In this document: positions 33,601 to 44,203 of the stretch, piece by piece | How the letters are laid out: each line of letters opens with the position of its first letter | Position numbering within the stretch: position 1 is the stretch's first letter | Source of the DNA: Plantago elongata | Lineage: Eukaryota; Streptophyta; Magnoliopsida; Lamiales; Plantaginaceae | Length of the DNA: 44,905 nucleotides | Reading direction: 5' to 3' | Assembly (NCBI GenBank): GCA_036897095.1 | Contig: JAYMSP010000640.1 | Span: 1-44,905 of the forward strand | Notes under the pieces: model-generated | What the model was told of the DNA's origin: nothing | Seen by the model: the letters and a program-made list of their open reading frames with translations, nothing else | Databases searched by the model: none | Made by a program: the position numbers and the translations under genes

Positions 33601-35380
33601 TTCACTGGTGTCTCTGAAGAACATGATCTACTGTTCCGGTTATTTCCTTCGTTTGCTCTCACTCTATCACTCTCTAAAACTTGTCTGCTACTTGAATTAT
33701 CAACAACCTTATATTTCTGTGCCAATTCTATATACTTCCGCAAGGAATCCCTGAAATGAATTAACAAGTTAGCACTCATTCATGGACGATCAGTAAAAAT
33801 GGCATGTCTAATTGTCTTGTTATATAGCTTGGATTACCTTAGCTCAGTTGATCCAACATGATCAGAAAACTTCAATACATCAGTCATCTCCTGAACACGT
33901 AATTTTGAACCGGTAACTTCGTCAAAAGCAGTGGTCAATTCTCCTTCTAATGCAGTGAGCCTCAGGTCAATGGCTCGAAGCAATTCGTTTCTGTTAGAAA
34001 TCAACAGTCAGATTAAAACTATGCTAATCTTGGATTTCAGATATCGGAATATAGGGAATAAAAACTTACTTTGAAGCATCTGAGCCCTCAGCCTGCAGAC
34101 ATGCCATTAACACTTAACAGTATTAGCAACAGAATGTGTTAAATACTTGAATGTAAATATGTGTTGCACTATAATCTCAGAAAAAAGAGCAAACATTTTA
34201 AGGCTTAAGAGCCAACTTACTTTTGGTTTTGACGCCATGCCACTACTATCTGCCACGGGAAAAAAGATGTTTTAATACAGTAATATTGAGTTGAAGTGTA
34301 TTTGCTACGGACACAAACTGCACTATTCTCAGTATGATATGTATATGAAATTCCCAATATATAAAGAGGCAAAGTTGCTCAAATAAGAAAGACCAGGTCT
34401 GTACAAGAATCATCAAGGAAAAACCAAGCATCGATTGTAACAATTCTGCGGTTAAAGATTGCTAATTAAATTAATTCACTAGAACCGTTGTGACATACCT
34501 GAGTCCCCACTCTGGAGCTGACCAGGCCCCTATTAGAAAACGAATATGAAAACAGAAGTGTTATTTTACATTTCAGTTACCAGTTCAAGCAAAATGATCA
34601 GCTGACTTTACCTTTGAGTATAGAGAAAGATGGAATTTGCGAGCTTCTTCTAGCTGAGACATCTCATTTTTAAGAGAACTAGTGGTGTCCAGTACAGTCT
34701 GAGAACCAATTATTGACATAAACCTGATGACAAAAAAATAAAGATGCAGTAAATAAAAAGAATTTTGTATGTATGATAAACAAAGTGCTGGTACAAAAAA
34801 AAGGCTTGCAACCTTATCAGTGTTGATTTTGTAAACCATCGCACATTGTCTGTACTTTCTGGCGGAGTAAGTTTATATTTTGCATTGGATCCTTTTGAGT
34901 GCAAAGCTTTGGCATCAGGAAAATGTGGAAGCAGACACTCCAAAGGGCCAGAAATTACTTTCTCTCTCATCCTCTCATAGCAGACAAATGCATCGTACCT
35001 TGAAGATACACAAAACAGAAACATCAATCAACTTGCAACCTAAGCCTCTTACACAAGGTAGACAAGTTTGCCGCAAAAAGAGTTCTCTAATGATTCAAGT
35101 TAAATGAGAAGTTCAAACCACGGAATGCAGAAAAACAGGATTACCAAAATTATTGGACAGAAAAACTTATAAGAATTGGGAACTAAAGAAATAACAAAAG
35201 GAAAGAAAGAAAAGAAAATGGAACTGGTAACTGGAGAACATGAAACATAAACGTCAATGTTTTCTTCATATGACAATAAAATGGTCGACTCTGAACATTG
35301 AGGAATTACCTGTTCAGGTTGGGAAGTATCTGAAACTCAATGTAGTCCAGCTGTGCATTTGCATCCACTATTCCCTCCAT
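30637..35380 (-). CDS. COP1-interacting protein 7-like protein
   Basis: Ten coding exons: 35310-35380, 34813-34998, 34612-34723, 34499-34529, 34221-34249, 34070-34092, 33838-33990, 31262-33750, 30782-30871 and 30637-30683, summing to 3,231 nt and 1,076 residues. The N-terminus has the family opening [15 protein letters not shown] and the block [12 protein letters not shown]. The middle is a very long, charged, Ser/Lys-rich, probably disordered region with SR/SP-rich stretches ([14 protein letters not shown]), [19 protein letters not shown] and a coiled-coil piece ([18 protein letters not shown]). The C-terminus has [15 protein letters not shown] and the family ending [17 protein letters not shown]7 is a nuclear partner of COP1 reported to favour light-responsive gene expression. 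Family membership is firm, but function here is inferred. Three consecutive exons are only 31, 29 and 23 nt. Confidence 0.9.
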
Positions 35381-35567
35381 TACAAATTCTGGAAAGCCAA
35401 ACGCTGATAAAATAAAATTCTAATTAGCACAATGCCCGTTAAAAATCACCAAAAGTATATTCTTACCGATAGAGCTTACCTAATTTTACACTACGCCTCC
35501 GCCACTCTAAGCTGCATTTCCACGAAAACCAAAACTAGCTACACGAGTTTAACATTTTAGTTATCCA

Positions 35568-35747
35568 GTCAGTCGAGTTCATTCGAAATACTAACTGGAT
35601 AATTACTACTATGTATGATTAACACAACACCGAATCACACCAATAGATATGTTCCAAGTCAGTCGAGTTCGTTCGAAATACTCACTGGATAATTACTACT
35701 ATGTATGATTAACACAACACCGAATCACACCAATAGATATGTTCCAA
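35568..35747. repeat. Near-perfect 90-bp tandem duplication
   Basis: 35568-35657 and 35658-35747 are two copies in direct tandem, with only two visible base differences (35581/35671 and 35593/35683). The near identity indicates a recent event. Confidence 0.95.
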
Positions 35748-35799
35748 TGCATTATACTAGAAATAACTAAACCCTACAAAAAAAATATTGTTCTGCTTT

Positions 35800-36040
35800 C
35801 AGAAACTAGCATCAATTGCAATTCAAACATTCCAATCATCGATTCGACTTTAGGTTTGAAGGTACATCCAATCAAAACCTCAGCGTTTCTTCAGATAAAA
35901 AGTTGGGAATAATTTAAAGAGACACAAACCATGTTGAGAAACTAGCATCCACTGCAATTCAAACATTCCAATCATCGATTCGACTTTAGCTTCTAAGCTA
36001 TATCCAAAGTCCAAACTCAAAGTTTCCGATAAAAAGCTGG
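35800..36040. repeat. Diverged tandem duplication of about 138 bp
   Basis: gaaactagcatc at about 35802 and 35939 begins two aligned blocks that share attcaaacattccaatcatc, gattcgactttag, gataaaaag and aaagagacataaac-like sequence. The copies are more diverged than the neighbouring 90-bp pair. Confidence 0.8.
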
Positions 36041-36445
36041 AAACTTTATACAATACAGCTAATTCAAAAGAGACATAAACATTAAAAAAATCTTTATTTT
36101 TCTTTTCAAAAGAATATTACATCAATCCTGATCAATTAAAACACCACAATAACAAATCAAACCAACTTTCCAGTAACAAACTAGAAAAAAATCCACCATT
36201 TTGAAATTACACACTATCTCTCATTTCTCAACGATGAAAAACCAACAGTGTTGAATTGAATCCATCAATCCAACAACTACCCACATCTTCAAATTCAAAA
36301 ACTCACACACCCAACTCACCAATCAGATCTAATCAACCAACTAAAACCCCCAACCAAAACATCAAGAAACCCACCATTTCCCCAAATGCCAATGCTTTGA
36401 AGTAAAAACTGAATAAATGCAAATCAAAGATAAATAAATTGTTAC

Positions 36446-36708
36446 CTGAGCTGAAATGGGCTGAGCTGGACTGAGCTTGAGAGAGAGAAAGGAGTGATTT
36501 TTAGTTGAAGGGGCAGCCAAGAAAGTAGGAAAAACATACGAGGAAACGAGATCTCAGTGCAAAGATCAAATCTTTGAGAGCATTTGAGTGGTTTTTGTTG
36601 AATAGAAAAATGGAGTGAGAGAAAGAAGAGGTGGTGAGCAGAGTGTGCGTGAGAACTCAGAGAGACAAATAAACAGCAGAAAGAAAGAGAGATTGAAAGC
36701 AAAAGCAC
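36446..36708 (-). promoter_or_regulatory. Non-coding first exon of the CIP7-like gene with upstream ORFs
   Basis: A CT-rich leader typical of plant 5' UTRs ends at the donor at 36446. It holds a five-codon uORF at 36583 (ATG to TGA) and a longer uORF at 36537 (MFFLLSWLPL). After splicing to 35388, the longer one continues past the main ATG and stops in the first coding exon, so it overlaps the main start. The transcription start was not defined. Confidence 0.5.
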
Positions 36709-36719
36709 ACCAGAGAGAT

Positions 36720-38555
36720 TCTCCTTTTTCTCTTTTTTTTCTTTAAATAATCTTTTTTTGGTTGATTTTAAATTTGTAATTGTGATTTAGTCGGTGAATA
36801 GTGCTTTTTATAGATTTTGAGAATTATTATGACGATTGCAAAGTCGTTAGGAAAATGTGTGAGGAAATACAGTTATGATGTCATTATTATTAATTGAAAT
36901 GGTGTTTTTGTGACGTATAATTAGTTAAAAAATTAAATTCGTTTGACGTGTTGATTTAAAAGTAGATACACGAGCTTAAAATGCACTATTTTAAAAAAAA
37001 ATAATGCGTCAGTTCTTTAGCATTTACATGTAATTTTGGTATAAAATTAAAAAGAATTGTAAAACAACGGGAATATATTACTAAACAAAAGGTTGTTTGA
37101 AATTTGAAATTAGTATTGGAGTCAAAAAATAATTTTATAATCGATGAGGTACTGATTGCCACATGTAGTGTTATTTTTTAATTTGAGCTAAGCTAGACTC
37201 GTGAGCAATACTACCTCATCTTCAATATACTTAGTTGAGCCTAGTCAAGTAATAAATATCGAACTGACGAACCCTATGCAGTTTGATAATAAAATGAACC
37301 ACAACTCCGGCTTGAGCACGACTCAAAGGCTAATCACACGACTGGAGCTCGAGCTTTAATGAGTTGAGCGGTCAACGAGACTCGATACGTGTAACAACAC
37401 TAAAATATGTACTGTGTTTATTAGATTTTTACGAAATATTTTATTGTGTGATTGAGTTTATTAGCTACATTAAATGGCTTCTACCATTGGTAATTCATAG
37501 TAACATTTATCTCAAACAAACAATAAAAGATTATAGAGTTGTGACTTTACCTAACTTGTCATATTCAATTAATTATATGTAAAAGAATAAAAGGAGTGAT
37601 TGAAAAAAACGTCCGTGTTTAGGACAATATCAAGTTATCAACTGACAACAAAACAAAACCAATGGCAGTATAGAACTTTGTCTTAAAGCTAAAAGATAGA
37701 TACATTTTGTATTTAAAGTGGATAATAATGACAATAAAAAGACATACCCATCACTAATATTCAATTTGATTAGTGTAGGATTGTTGAATTGTCCGAAAAT
37801 TATTGCCTAATTTGAGGGAAACACTGGAAGACAACCTACACGGTCATGCCATGATGTTTTCTACAGAAAGATTAATACGGAACATTCAAATATGACTTGT
37901 TTTGGATTACCGGTCATTAAATTATGGTATAAATTTTCGGGTTAAAATTATGTGAATGTAAATATAACGATGTAATTATCGTTCTCTAAAATACGTATGA
38001 TAATATTCCATTCCGGTTGTTTAGTAGTGCATTTGAATACCCGTTGAGGAATGAAGGAGGGAATAAAATATTGGTAGATAACCCGTTTTAATTTGAATTT
38101 GAAGAGGCCTAGTACATGGTGTTACCTGCATAGTGCAACATCAGGGTGATTAATAATGTATAATTAACAATTTGGCTCCTCTACTGGACCCAAGATTAGT
38201 ATAATACTACTATTACTAATTGAGAGAAAAAACATAAGCACTATTAAGCGAAGTTGCATGATTCAAAGTTTGATTTCCCAAATTTTGATGTGTCCTTGGT
38301 GATGGCGACATGATATTGAAATAACCATATCAACGAGGTTGTAATTAAATAATTTAACCACTCTACTTTTTCTTTTTTAAATATGATTAAGTTTGTAAGT
38401 CATGTCACTGGTCTCTCGTGTTTGATTTCATTTGCTGATAACCTAGTTCATATCATTTCAAATACATTCACTCCATTATATTAAGGCTCAGTGCAGCAAA
38501 TCTAACTAAAAATATGGATCAATTAATCAGGTAATTTTTTTGACAAGATAATAAT
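36720..38555. other. Gene-poor AT-rich region upstream of the CIP7-like gene
   Basis: The first few hundred bases are the probable promoter. The rest has no supported gene. GAGC/CTCGAGC-rich sequence at about 37195-37390 looks like remnant repeat DNA. Small ORFs such as 37364-37582 have no recognisable content. Confidence 0.4.
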
Positions 38556-38591
38556 TAGCTTTTTAAATAAGTTAACTTATTTAAAAAGCTA
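38556..38591. repeat. Perfect 36-bp palindrome
   Basis: tagctttttaaataagtt is followed at once by its exact reverse complement, with no loop. Just outside (38600 onward) is cgttcatgtaacgaattttt, whose reverse complement resembles 8567-8586 (ttcgttacatgaacgaac), so the palindrome may be part of a dispersed fold-back repeat. Confidence 0.95.
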
Positions 38592-39866
38592 CACGTTCAT
38601 GTAACGAATTTTTTATCAATGAGCCGAAAAACTAGTGATAAAAAAAAGTCGTAATTACTAATTATGTATCGAATGATTTTGCAAATTGTTATACCATCGA
38701 CGAAAAGGGAATTGCGAGGAGTTAGCATCATTAATGATGTTACTTTAATGGTGATTGGCTCAAATATTAAGGGGGTGTTTGTGATGCAATTGTAATTGGT
38801 CCATTTGGCTCGATAAATAATGATTTGGCCTAAAATACACTTTAAATATCTCATTTCAATTCCATTCCAAACACAATTTCACCAAAATCCATCCAAATGC
38901 ACATTCAAATTCTATACCAATCAGCCCCTAATATATATTCATTTAAATAAGGATTCAAATTCAAACATCGTGAATGTAAGATTTTGTTAGAAGAATCGTC
39001 TTTAAAAACTCAACTTGTTAATGTTCGAATGTATTAGCGGCACGTAGAGTATTTGAATGAATATTTAATGATGCAGTTGTGGTATGTGAAAAGGTTAGTT
39101 GTTGGTGAGGAGAGTCAAGAACGCAATAAGTGTCGGGCGATGGCCCAAAAGAAACAGAATGGTCCAAATAGTGGATTAATGGGCTTAACCTCAGGGCCCA
39201 GCAAAAATTCATTTCGCAAGTCATCATCATTATAGTAATTGTCATCATCAATTCACCTCACTCCTTACTTTCAACGACGGTACACAACAAATTGCGTGAT
39301 GTTGAGGACTTTTAATAGATGGTCGTAACAAACAAATATTTCCAGAGTTGTTAAACGAACAAGTCAAAATTTTGGATGTGGTGATTTTACGTCCCACCTA
39401 ACAAATGAGACAACGTTAATTTGTAGTATAATTACTTATTAAAAGTTTCCGTCTAAAAATAGTATTAAAAGTTGATCAATGCGAGTGAAAGTGGTAAATA
39501 GTAAAATGAGTATCAAATGAGAATTTTTTTTGTGCTCAAGGAACTGAGAAAGTAGTCAGTTAAGATCTTTAACGACATATATAAAGAACGTTCCATAACG
39601 ATATTGATAAAGTAAAAGTATTATACTAGTTGACTCGTATTTTTAGAATATGGATAATTAACTTGCCTTAGAAGTTGAAAGATAGCCAAGAGCAAAAATC
39701 AGGGAAAAGTTGAAGCAACATATCATCTCATTGTGATTCCTCTCATGTGGGGATAAAGAGCACAAGGATAACTTAACAAGAAGGGTTTTCCCATTCAAGT
39801 GAACATAATGTTATATTTCCTATCCAGGTATTAGCGTGCTGAAGGTAAGAATAGTGTTTTCCCAAA
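38592..39866. other. Gene-poor spacer
   Basis: AT-rich, with no supported gene. The segment 39660-39775 is one half of a dispersed duplication (see that entry). ORFs near 39018-39251 on both strands overlap each other and have no recognisable content. Confidence 0.35.
39660..39775. repeat. Dispersed duplication, copy at 39660 (partner at about 43685-43785)
   Basis: Both copies share, in the same order, cttgcctt(a)gaagttgaaag, gagcaaaa, ggaaaag, gaagcaac or aagcaac, and cctctcatgtgggga. They lie in the same orientation about 4.0 kb apart and flank the hAT-like MITE, the hairpin group and the F-box pseudogene. Confidence 0.7.
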
Positions 39867-40156
39867 CAGGGTCGGAGTCAATAGTTAAAATAACGTCTGA
39901 CTAGTTAAAAATTATAAAAATTCAATTGAAAAATTATACTACTTATATCGAAAAATACCATACACTGTCGATATAAATTTATATTTTTTAAAAATCAAAC
40001 GTTTAAATATACTCTATAAAAAGTAAAATTTTAACTTGCATCATAATAGTTGAAATTTAAATGAGATTATTTTTATGAAATATCATATATACAATGAAAA
40101 GTGTGGGATTGGATGTGGTTGGAGACACATTTAGCTCAAGTATGCCTCCGCCCCTG
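39867..40156. mobile_element. hAT (Tip100-like) MITE, about 290 bp
   Basis: The left end reads CAGGGTCGGAGTC and the right end, on the reverse strand, CAGGGGCGGAGGC. These match the CAGGGGCGGAG terminus known for Tip100-type hAT elements. The flanking eight bases (ttcccaaa and ttcctagg) agree at half their positions, consistent with an old target duplication. The inside is AT-rich and non-coding. Confidence 0.6.
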
Positions 40157-40215
40157 TTCCTAGGCGACTCATACTTTTTCGAGAAAAATAGAAAAAGATA
40201 AAATACTTAAACCGT

Positions 40216-40385
40216 GATAGGTCAGGTACAAGGAAGAATTTAGGTTTAAGGTGAGTTGTGAACCGTGAGTGGCCAGGTACGAAAGGAAGATACATATTAC
40301 ATAAAAGTCAATCGAGGTAGACCGGGTACAGAAGGAAGATTTTATAAAGAAGATACATATTGCGTGAAGTCAATCGAGGTGTACA
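40216..40385. repeat. Short imperfect tandem repeats
   Basis: gtcaatcgaggt occurs at about 40307 and 40369, each preceded by gaagatacatatt. The motif gg(t/c)caggtac with a following aaggaaga occurs at about 40220 and 40272, and a related ccgggtacagaaggaaga at 40321. Non-coding. Confidence 0.7.
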
Positions 40386-41374
40386 CTTATAAACTTACCC
40401 ATGACTAGAATCCCAGTCAAACTTGTTCAATACTAACATGGACTTTTCTACAGTCAAACGGTCTTTCGCCATGTTCAACAATAGGCAGTAAATAAAAAAT
40501 TTAATATACTTATTTCGTTAAATTTTAAAATACTAAAATGAAAAATAGATACTTCTAAAAATATTATTTTATTTTTAAATATATTTTATAGGATAAATTA
40601 AATCTTTTATTAATATTTATATTTTTTAATTTAAATATTCGTAAGGTGAAATGCAGCTCCTTCCAATCCACCCTATGTTCCAGCATGAACATGGCTAGGC
40701 GGAGATGATGTCGTCCAATAGTGAAAATACAACCTTTTTCAATTGAGCCGTAAGACGAGAAGGTATTGCTCCTATTGTTTCGTAATTGTAGCCGACATGT
40801 AAAATATACCACCTATTACTCTGTAACACATAGTCGTCAATACATTTAATCATTGTTTTAAGTATGGGTTAGGCTGAGATAGTATGAGATTCAAATATTT
40901 ATTAAGCAGAAGTAATCACTTACCATGACCATAAATAAATCATCAAATAGCTCCAACATGACTCTAACTTCCTCCAAACCGCTACTCTTTTAGCTTTTCC
41001 CGCCCAATACTCTTTTAGCATATCATAATAGTATGTTATCTAAAAAAAAATAGGTATAACGTACTTGAACGTGCAATCGGATAATCTCAACCTCAACTCA
41101 CTCATCGTACTTAGAGAAGGTTCTCAATATGTTTCTAGTTCTTAATCCAATGTCTATCCCATATTTTTCGATAGAAAGTATGCACAACAAACTGATGATG
41201 GAGTGAGGTCGGAATTTTGGACATTAATATCTTCACATGTAATTAAAGGTATTTATACTTAGCTCCAGATATCTTTATATGATATCCATCCATGTAACAT
41301 CTTCCGGGTTCAGATATTAGCTAGAGAAGTTAAGCAAGGAGCTTGAAATAGAATTCAACTGGCTTAACTTGGCG
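40386..41374. other. Gene-poor spacer
   Basis: AT-rich DNA. A minus-strand ORF at 40564-40812 has no recognisable protein. Nothing else is supported. Confidence 0.35.
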
Positions 41375-41590
41375 TCATGTGCACCCCTTCCGCCAAAGTG
41401 CAACCAGCTTTGGCAAATTAAATGTCAGTCTAGAAGTATCATTCAAAACTACAACTTTCTCAAGATACAAACGGACGATTGAACAAATCTTCATTGGAAG
41501 TTTCCACATGCAGGCTATATTCACATTCAATTCATCTAGTGAACTGCAACCTAGAAGAATACTAAATAAAACATCATGATCGTAATGCAA
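41375..41590 (-). pseudogene. Possible F-box/LRR-type gene fragment
   Basis: The translated piece (SILLGCSSLDELNVNIA, then VRLYLEKVVVLNDTSRLTF and NLPKLVALWRKGCT) has the Leu spacing and the GCSSLDEL motif typical of the LRR part of plant F-box/FBD proteins. It is only 71 codons long, there is no F-box or FBD domain nearby, and the frame is closed at both ends. It is best read as a decayed fragment. Chance similarity cannot be excluded. Confidence 0.3.
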
Positions 41591-42318
41591 AAGTTATACT
41601 TTTAAATGAAAATTTAAGAGCTAAAAAGAATTGATAAAATGAAATTAGCTAACAGAAAAGTAATTAGCTAGTCAAGCAAACAAATTTAAACAAAACCTAT
41701 ATTTCTTTTCTAGAAGTCTTCGATTTCCAGATCAAATCCTTAATTTATATAATAAATGTATCATTTGTAAAAGTGTAAGATTTTTACAGTTATTTCAAGT
41801 ATATATATAATAATAAATTCGTGACAATTTTAGTATTATATTTTAATATTTTACTTCAAACATGTATTGGACTCCGCAAAAACTAAGTTGAACGTTCTAC
41901 ATGGGCTTAGGACCGGCCCTAATGCCCAAGTCACCAATTGTGACGAACAGTTGTGTCGCAATCGATTGTCGCCCACTGTGTGACGGTCGCTAGATGACAC
42001 AATTCTAAAAAATTATTATTATTATTATTTTTTGTTCAAAGCTAAATATATTAGAAAATTAAGAAAGAAATGTGATTGAAATTTTGAAATAATTTTAATA
42101 TTAAATTTGAAGATTACAATACAACTACTACAACGGTTGGAAATGAAAAATACAAAAGTAGTGTTGAATTTGAATTTAAAGCTAATTTGAATTGAGTGTT
42201 TTGAGTTTGAAAAAGATAAAGAAGGATGAAATTTGAGGTGTGAAGAATGATATGAAGATTGATGTCTATTTAAAAAAAATAAAAAATAAAACGTATTCGA
42301 TCCAATCAGAACCGGACA
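41591..42318. other. Gene-poor spacer
   Basis: AT-rich. A patch at about 41900-41996 is richer in G+C and contains gaccggccct and tgacg/cgtca-like motifs, perhaps the end of a degraded repeat. No gene is supported. The ORF at 42025-42342 minus is Phe/Ser/Asn low complexity. Confidence 0.35.
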
Positions 42319-42433
42319 TATGTCCCCAGGGGACATAGCCATTGATGGCTAGGCCACTAAGAGGAACCTTCATCGATTGACTCCATTGGAGAGAGGGAGC
42401 GAACGCTCCCTGGACTGTCCATTATGGGCAGTC
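42319..42433. repeat. Cluster of three adjacent hairpins
   Basis: tatgtcccc/ggggacata (42319-42337, 1-base loop), agggagcg/cgctccct (42394-42411, 2-base loop) and gactgtccat/atgggcagtc (42413-42433, one mismatch, 1-base loop). A further ggacagtc lies at 42475-42482. Such dense short palindromes are usual at ends of fold-back or MITE elements. The element edges were not found. Confidence 0.7.
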
Positions 42434-42831
42434 GGAGAAATAGGTTGGTGATCAACAGTCTCGACTATTTACAATGGACAGTCTTAACAAAAAGGGTTTT
42501 AATTTTATTCAAGTTATCAAGTGACATAGCATTATGTTATCTTTTCTCTTTTTGCTTTCTCATCTCACACTGTACATATAAATGGATTGTAAAATCATTC
42601 TAAAACACATGACAACAATGGAGTAAGAGTTAAACTTGGACTATCGCTACATATATTACATGAAACACAAACACAACCAATCATCACTAGTATATATCTA
42701 TTAGTAGATCTTGTTAGATGCAGATAAACCCGAATCTTCACATATATATAATAGCTAAATTTCTTAATTTTACCTGTTAAGTTCAAACAAATGAGGAATA
42801 ATGTAACAATGACATAAAACAATAATCGAAC

Positions 42832-43471
42832 TTGGTTTTCGATCCAATCAAATCCCCCCGCTTTAAACTTGTCTGTATTTGTAGAGTACTGGGTGGTTTT
42901 CAGCATGAAAGACTGAGATGGAGGATTTGGATTTACTCTCCTTACATTATCGGTTATTGGAAAGCATCAACTGAGCTCAAGCTCGAATATGAAAGATTTG
43001 ATTTCCAAAATGGGGTCTACTGGAATGGCGCCATTCATTGGATGAGTCATCGTCGTCATGAGTATGGTTTGGTTTTCAAAGTTGATGAAGAGAGACTTGA
43101 TACAATGCCTATGCCGAATAATATCCTTAGCTGTGATTGTTTTTACTTTGGGTAGTCGTGTGATCACCTGCATTACGTTGGTATATATGACCATCATCCA
43201 AATCAGTTTGACGTGTATGAGATGAAAAGAGACTATTCTGAGTGGTTTGTCAAGTACCAAGTTGACCTTTCCGAGTTTTTTATGGGAAGAGATTGCCGGT
43301 TTGTCACTGTTGTGCGTAATTAGGGGTCTGCGCGAAGAGGATTCTTTCATGGTTTTGGATGTTGAGTGGGCTACAATACGCTATAATCTTGTTTCAAAGA
43401 CTTTCGAGAAACTAAATAAGATCCCCGCGCGCATAGGCAGACATTGGTTTCAGCATATTGAGCTTAATTAG
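42832..43471 (+). pseudogene. F-box-associated domain protein pseudogene, 5'-truncated
   Basis: The frame begins at 42832 with VFDPIKSPRFKLVCI and continues IWIYS, FQNGVYWNGAIHWMSH and LVFKVDEERLDTMPMP, the hallmark of the F-box-associated interaction domain in plant F-box proteins. An in-frame TAG at 43153-43155 replaces a codon in FG-S-DHLHYVGIYDH. The same frame resumes (FDVYEMKRDYSEWFVKYQ). A frameshift near 43290-43310 then moves to a second frame (LSLLCVIRGLREEDSFMVLD, then IRYNLVSKTFEKL) ending at 43471. There is no F-box upstream. Three defects (missing N-terminus, stop, frameshift) make it a clear pseudogene. Confidence 0.85.
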
Positions 43472-44203
43472 TTGAGTTGAGTGAGCGAGGCTAATGATCA
43501 TCTTGCATTCTAAGTTCCAAGCTAGCATTTACTGTTAGCTAGCTAGCTAGTTTTATGTATACTGCTGCAATAATTCCTATTCAGAACTAAATTAAAGTCA
43601 TTTTTAACGAAGAACATAATCCAGTTACATTATCAATCAAATTAATAGTGTTTGACTAGATGTTCTGAGAATGTCAATAGTTGGCTTGCCTTGAAGTTGA
43701 AAGCTAGACGAGCAAAAGTTTGGAAAAGCTTAAGCAACAGAACATCTAACACTGCTTCCTCTCATGTGGGGATGAAGCATGGATAACCAAAGCTACTGGT
43801 TCACCTTGCAAAATTCTATCAGCAGCGAAGTAGTCAACGGTGATCAGCATAAAGAAAAACATTTAACAGATACATTCAACGGTTCCGCTAATTTTATCGA
43901 AAATCCACCATATTACAACCATTTGATAATCACAATAAAAACTCAGGAACCTAATGCGGCAATAGCCAGCTTCCTTCAGCTCAACTGTGACTCACATCTA
44001 CAACAGGAGACGGTTAAACATCTGAGTTAGGGTCACAGCCCATAAAAACCAACATGAAACAAACGACTTCTGTAATGTATAACATGATACATGAGGGTGC
44101 CAGGGGCATTCATTTCCATGGAACAGTTAGGGATTGATCAAATTATAGTACAGGTCCCTGAACTTGACAAGAGCGGCTGTATATTAGACGGGGACTGCAA
44201 GCT
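43472..44203. other. Spacer with the second copy of the dispersed duplication
   Basis: The segment 43685-43785 matches 39660-39775. An ORF at 43779-44030 starts inside this region (MDNQSYWFTLQNSI) and shows no recognisable family, so it is left uncalled. The last 150 bases are the probable 3' UTR of the minus-strand WD gene. Confidence 0.4.

Larger units (their letters stand above)
35381..36445 (-). other. 5'-UTR intron of the CIP7-like gene
   Basis: The acceptor TTTCCAG just above 35388 leaves eight leader bases (35381-35388) before the ATG at 35380. The donor CTCAG|GTAAC at 36446/36445 gives an intron of about 1,057 bp. It is largely built of two sets of tandem duplications (35568-35747 and about 35800-36040). 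No ORF of note. Introns in the leader of plant genes often raise expression. Confidence 0.65.

Noticed and set aside
31324..33754. Many plus-strand ORFs over the CIP7-like large exon
   Set aside because: All lie opposite the 2.5-kb coding exon. Their Phe/Cys/Leu-rich content is what the reverse complement of Ser/Lys/Glu codons gives.
40564..40812. 82-codon minus-strand ORF
   Set aside because: No recognisable motif, and the C-terminal part is an AT-rich Lys/Asn/Ile run.
43779..44030. 83-codon plus-strand ORF
   Set aside because: Starts within a repeated segment and shows no family features. Left uncalled, although a real short gene cannot be excluded.
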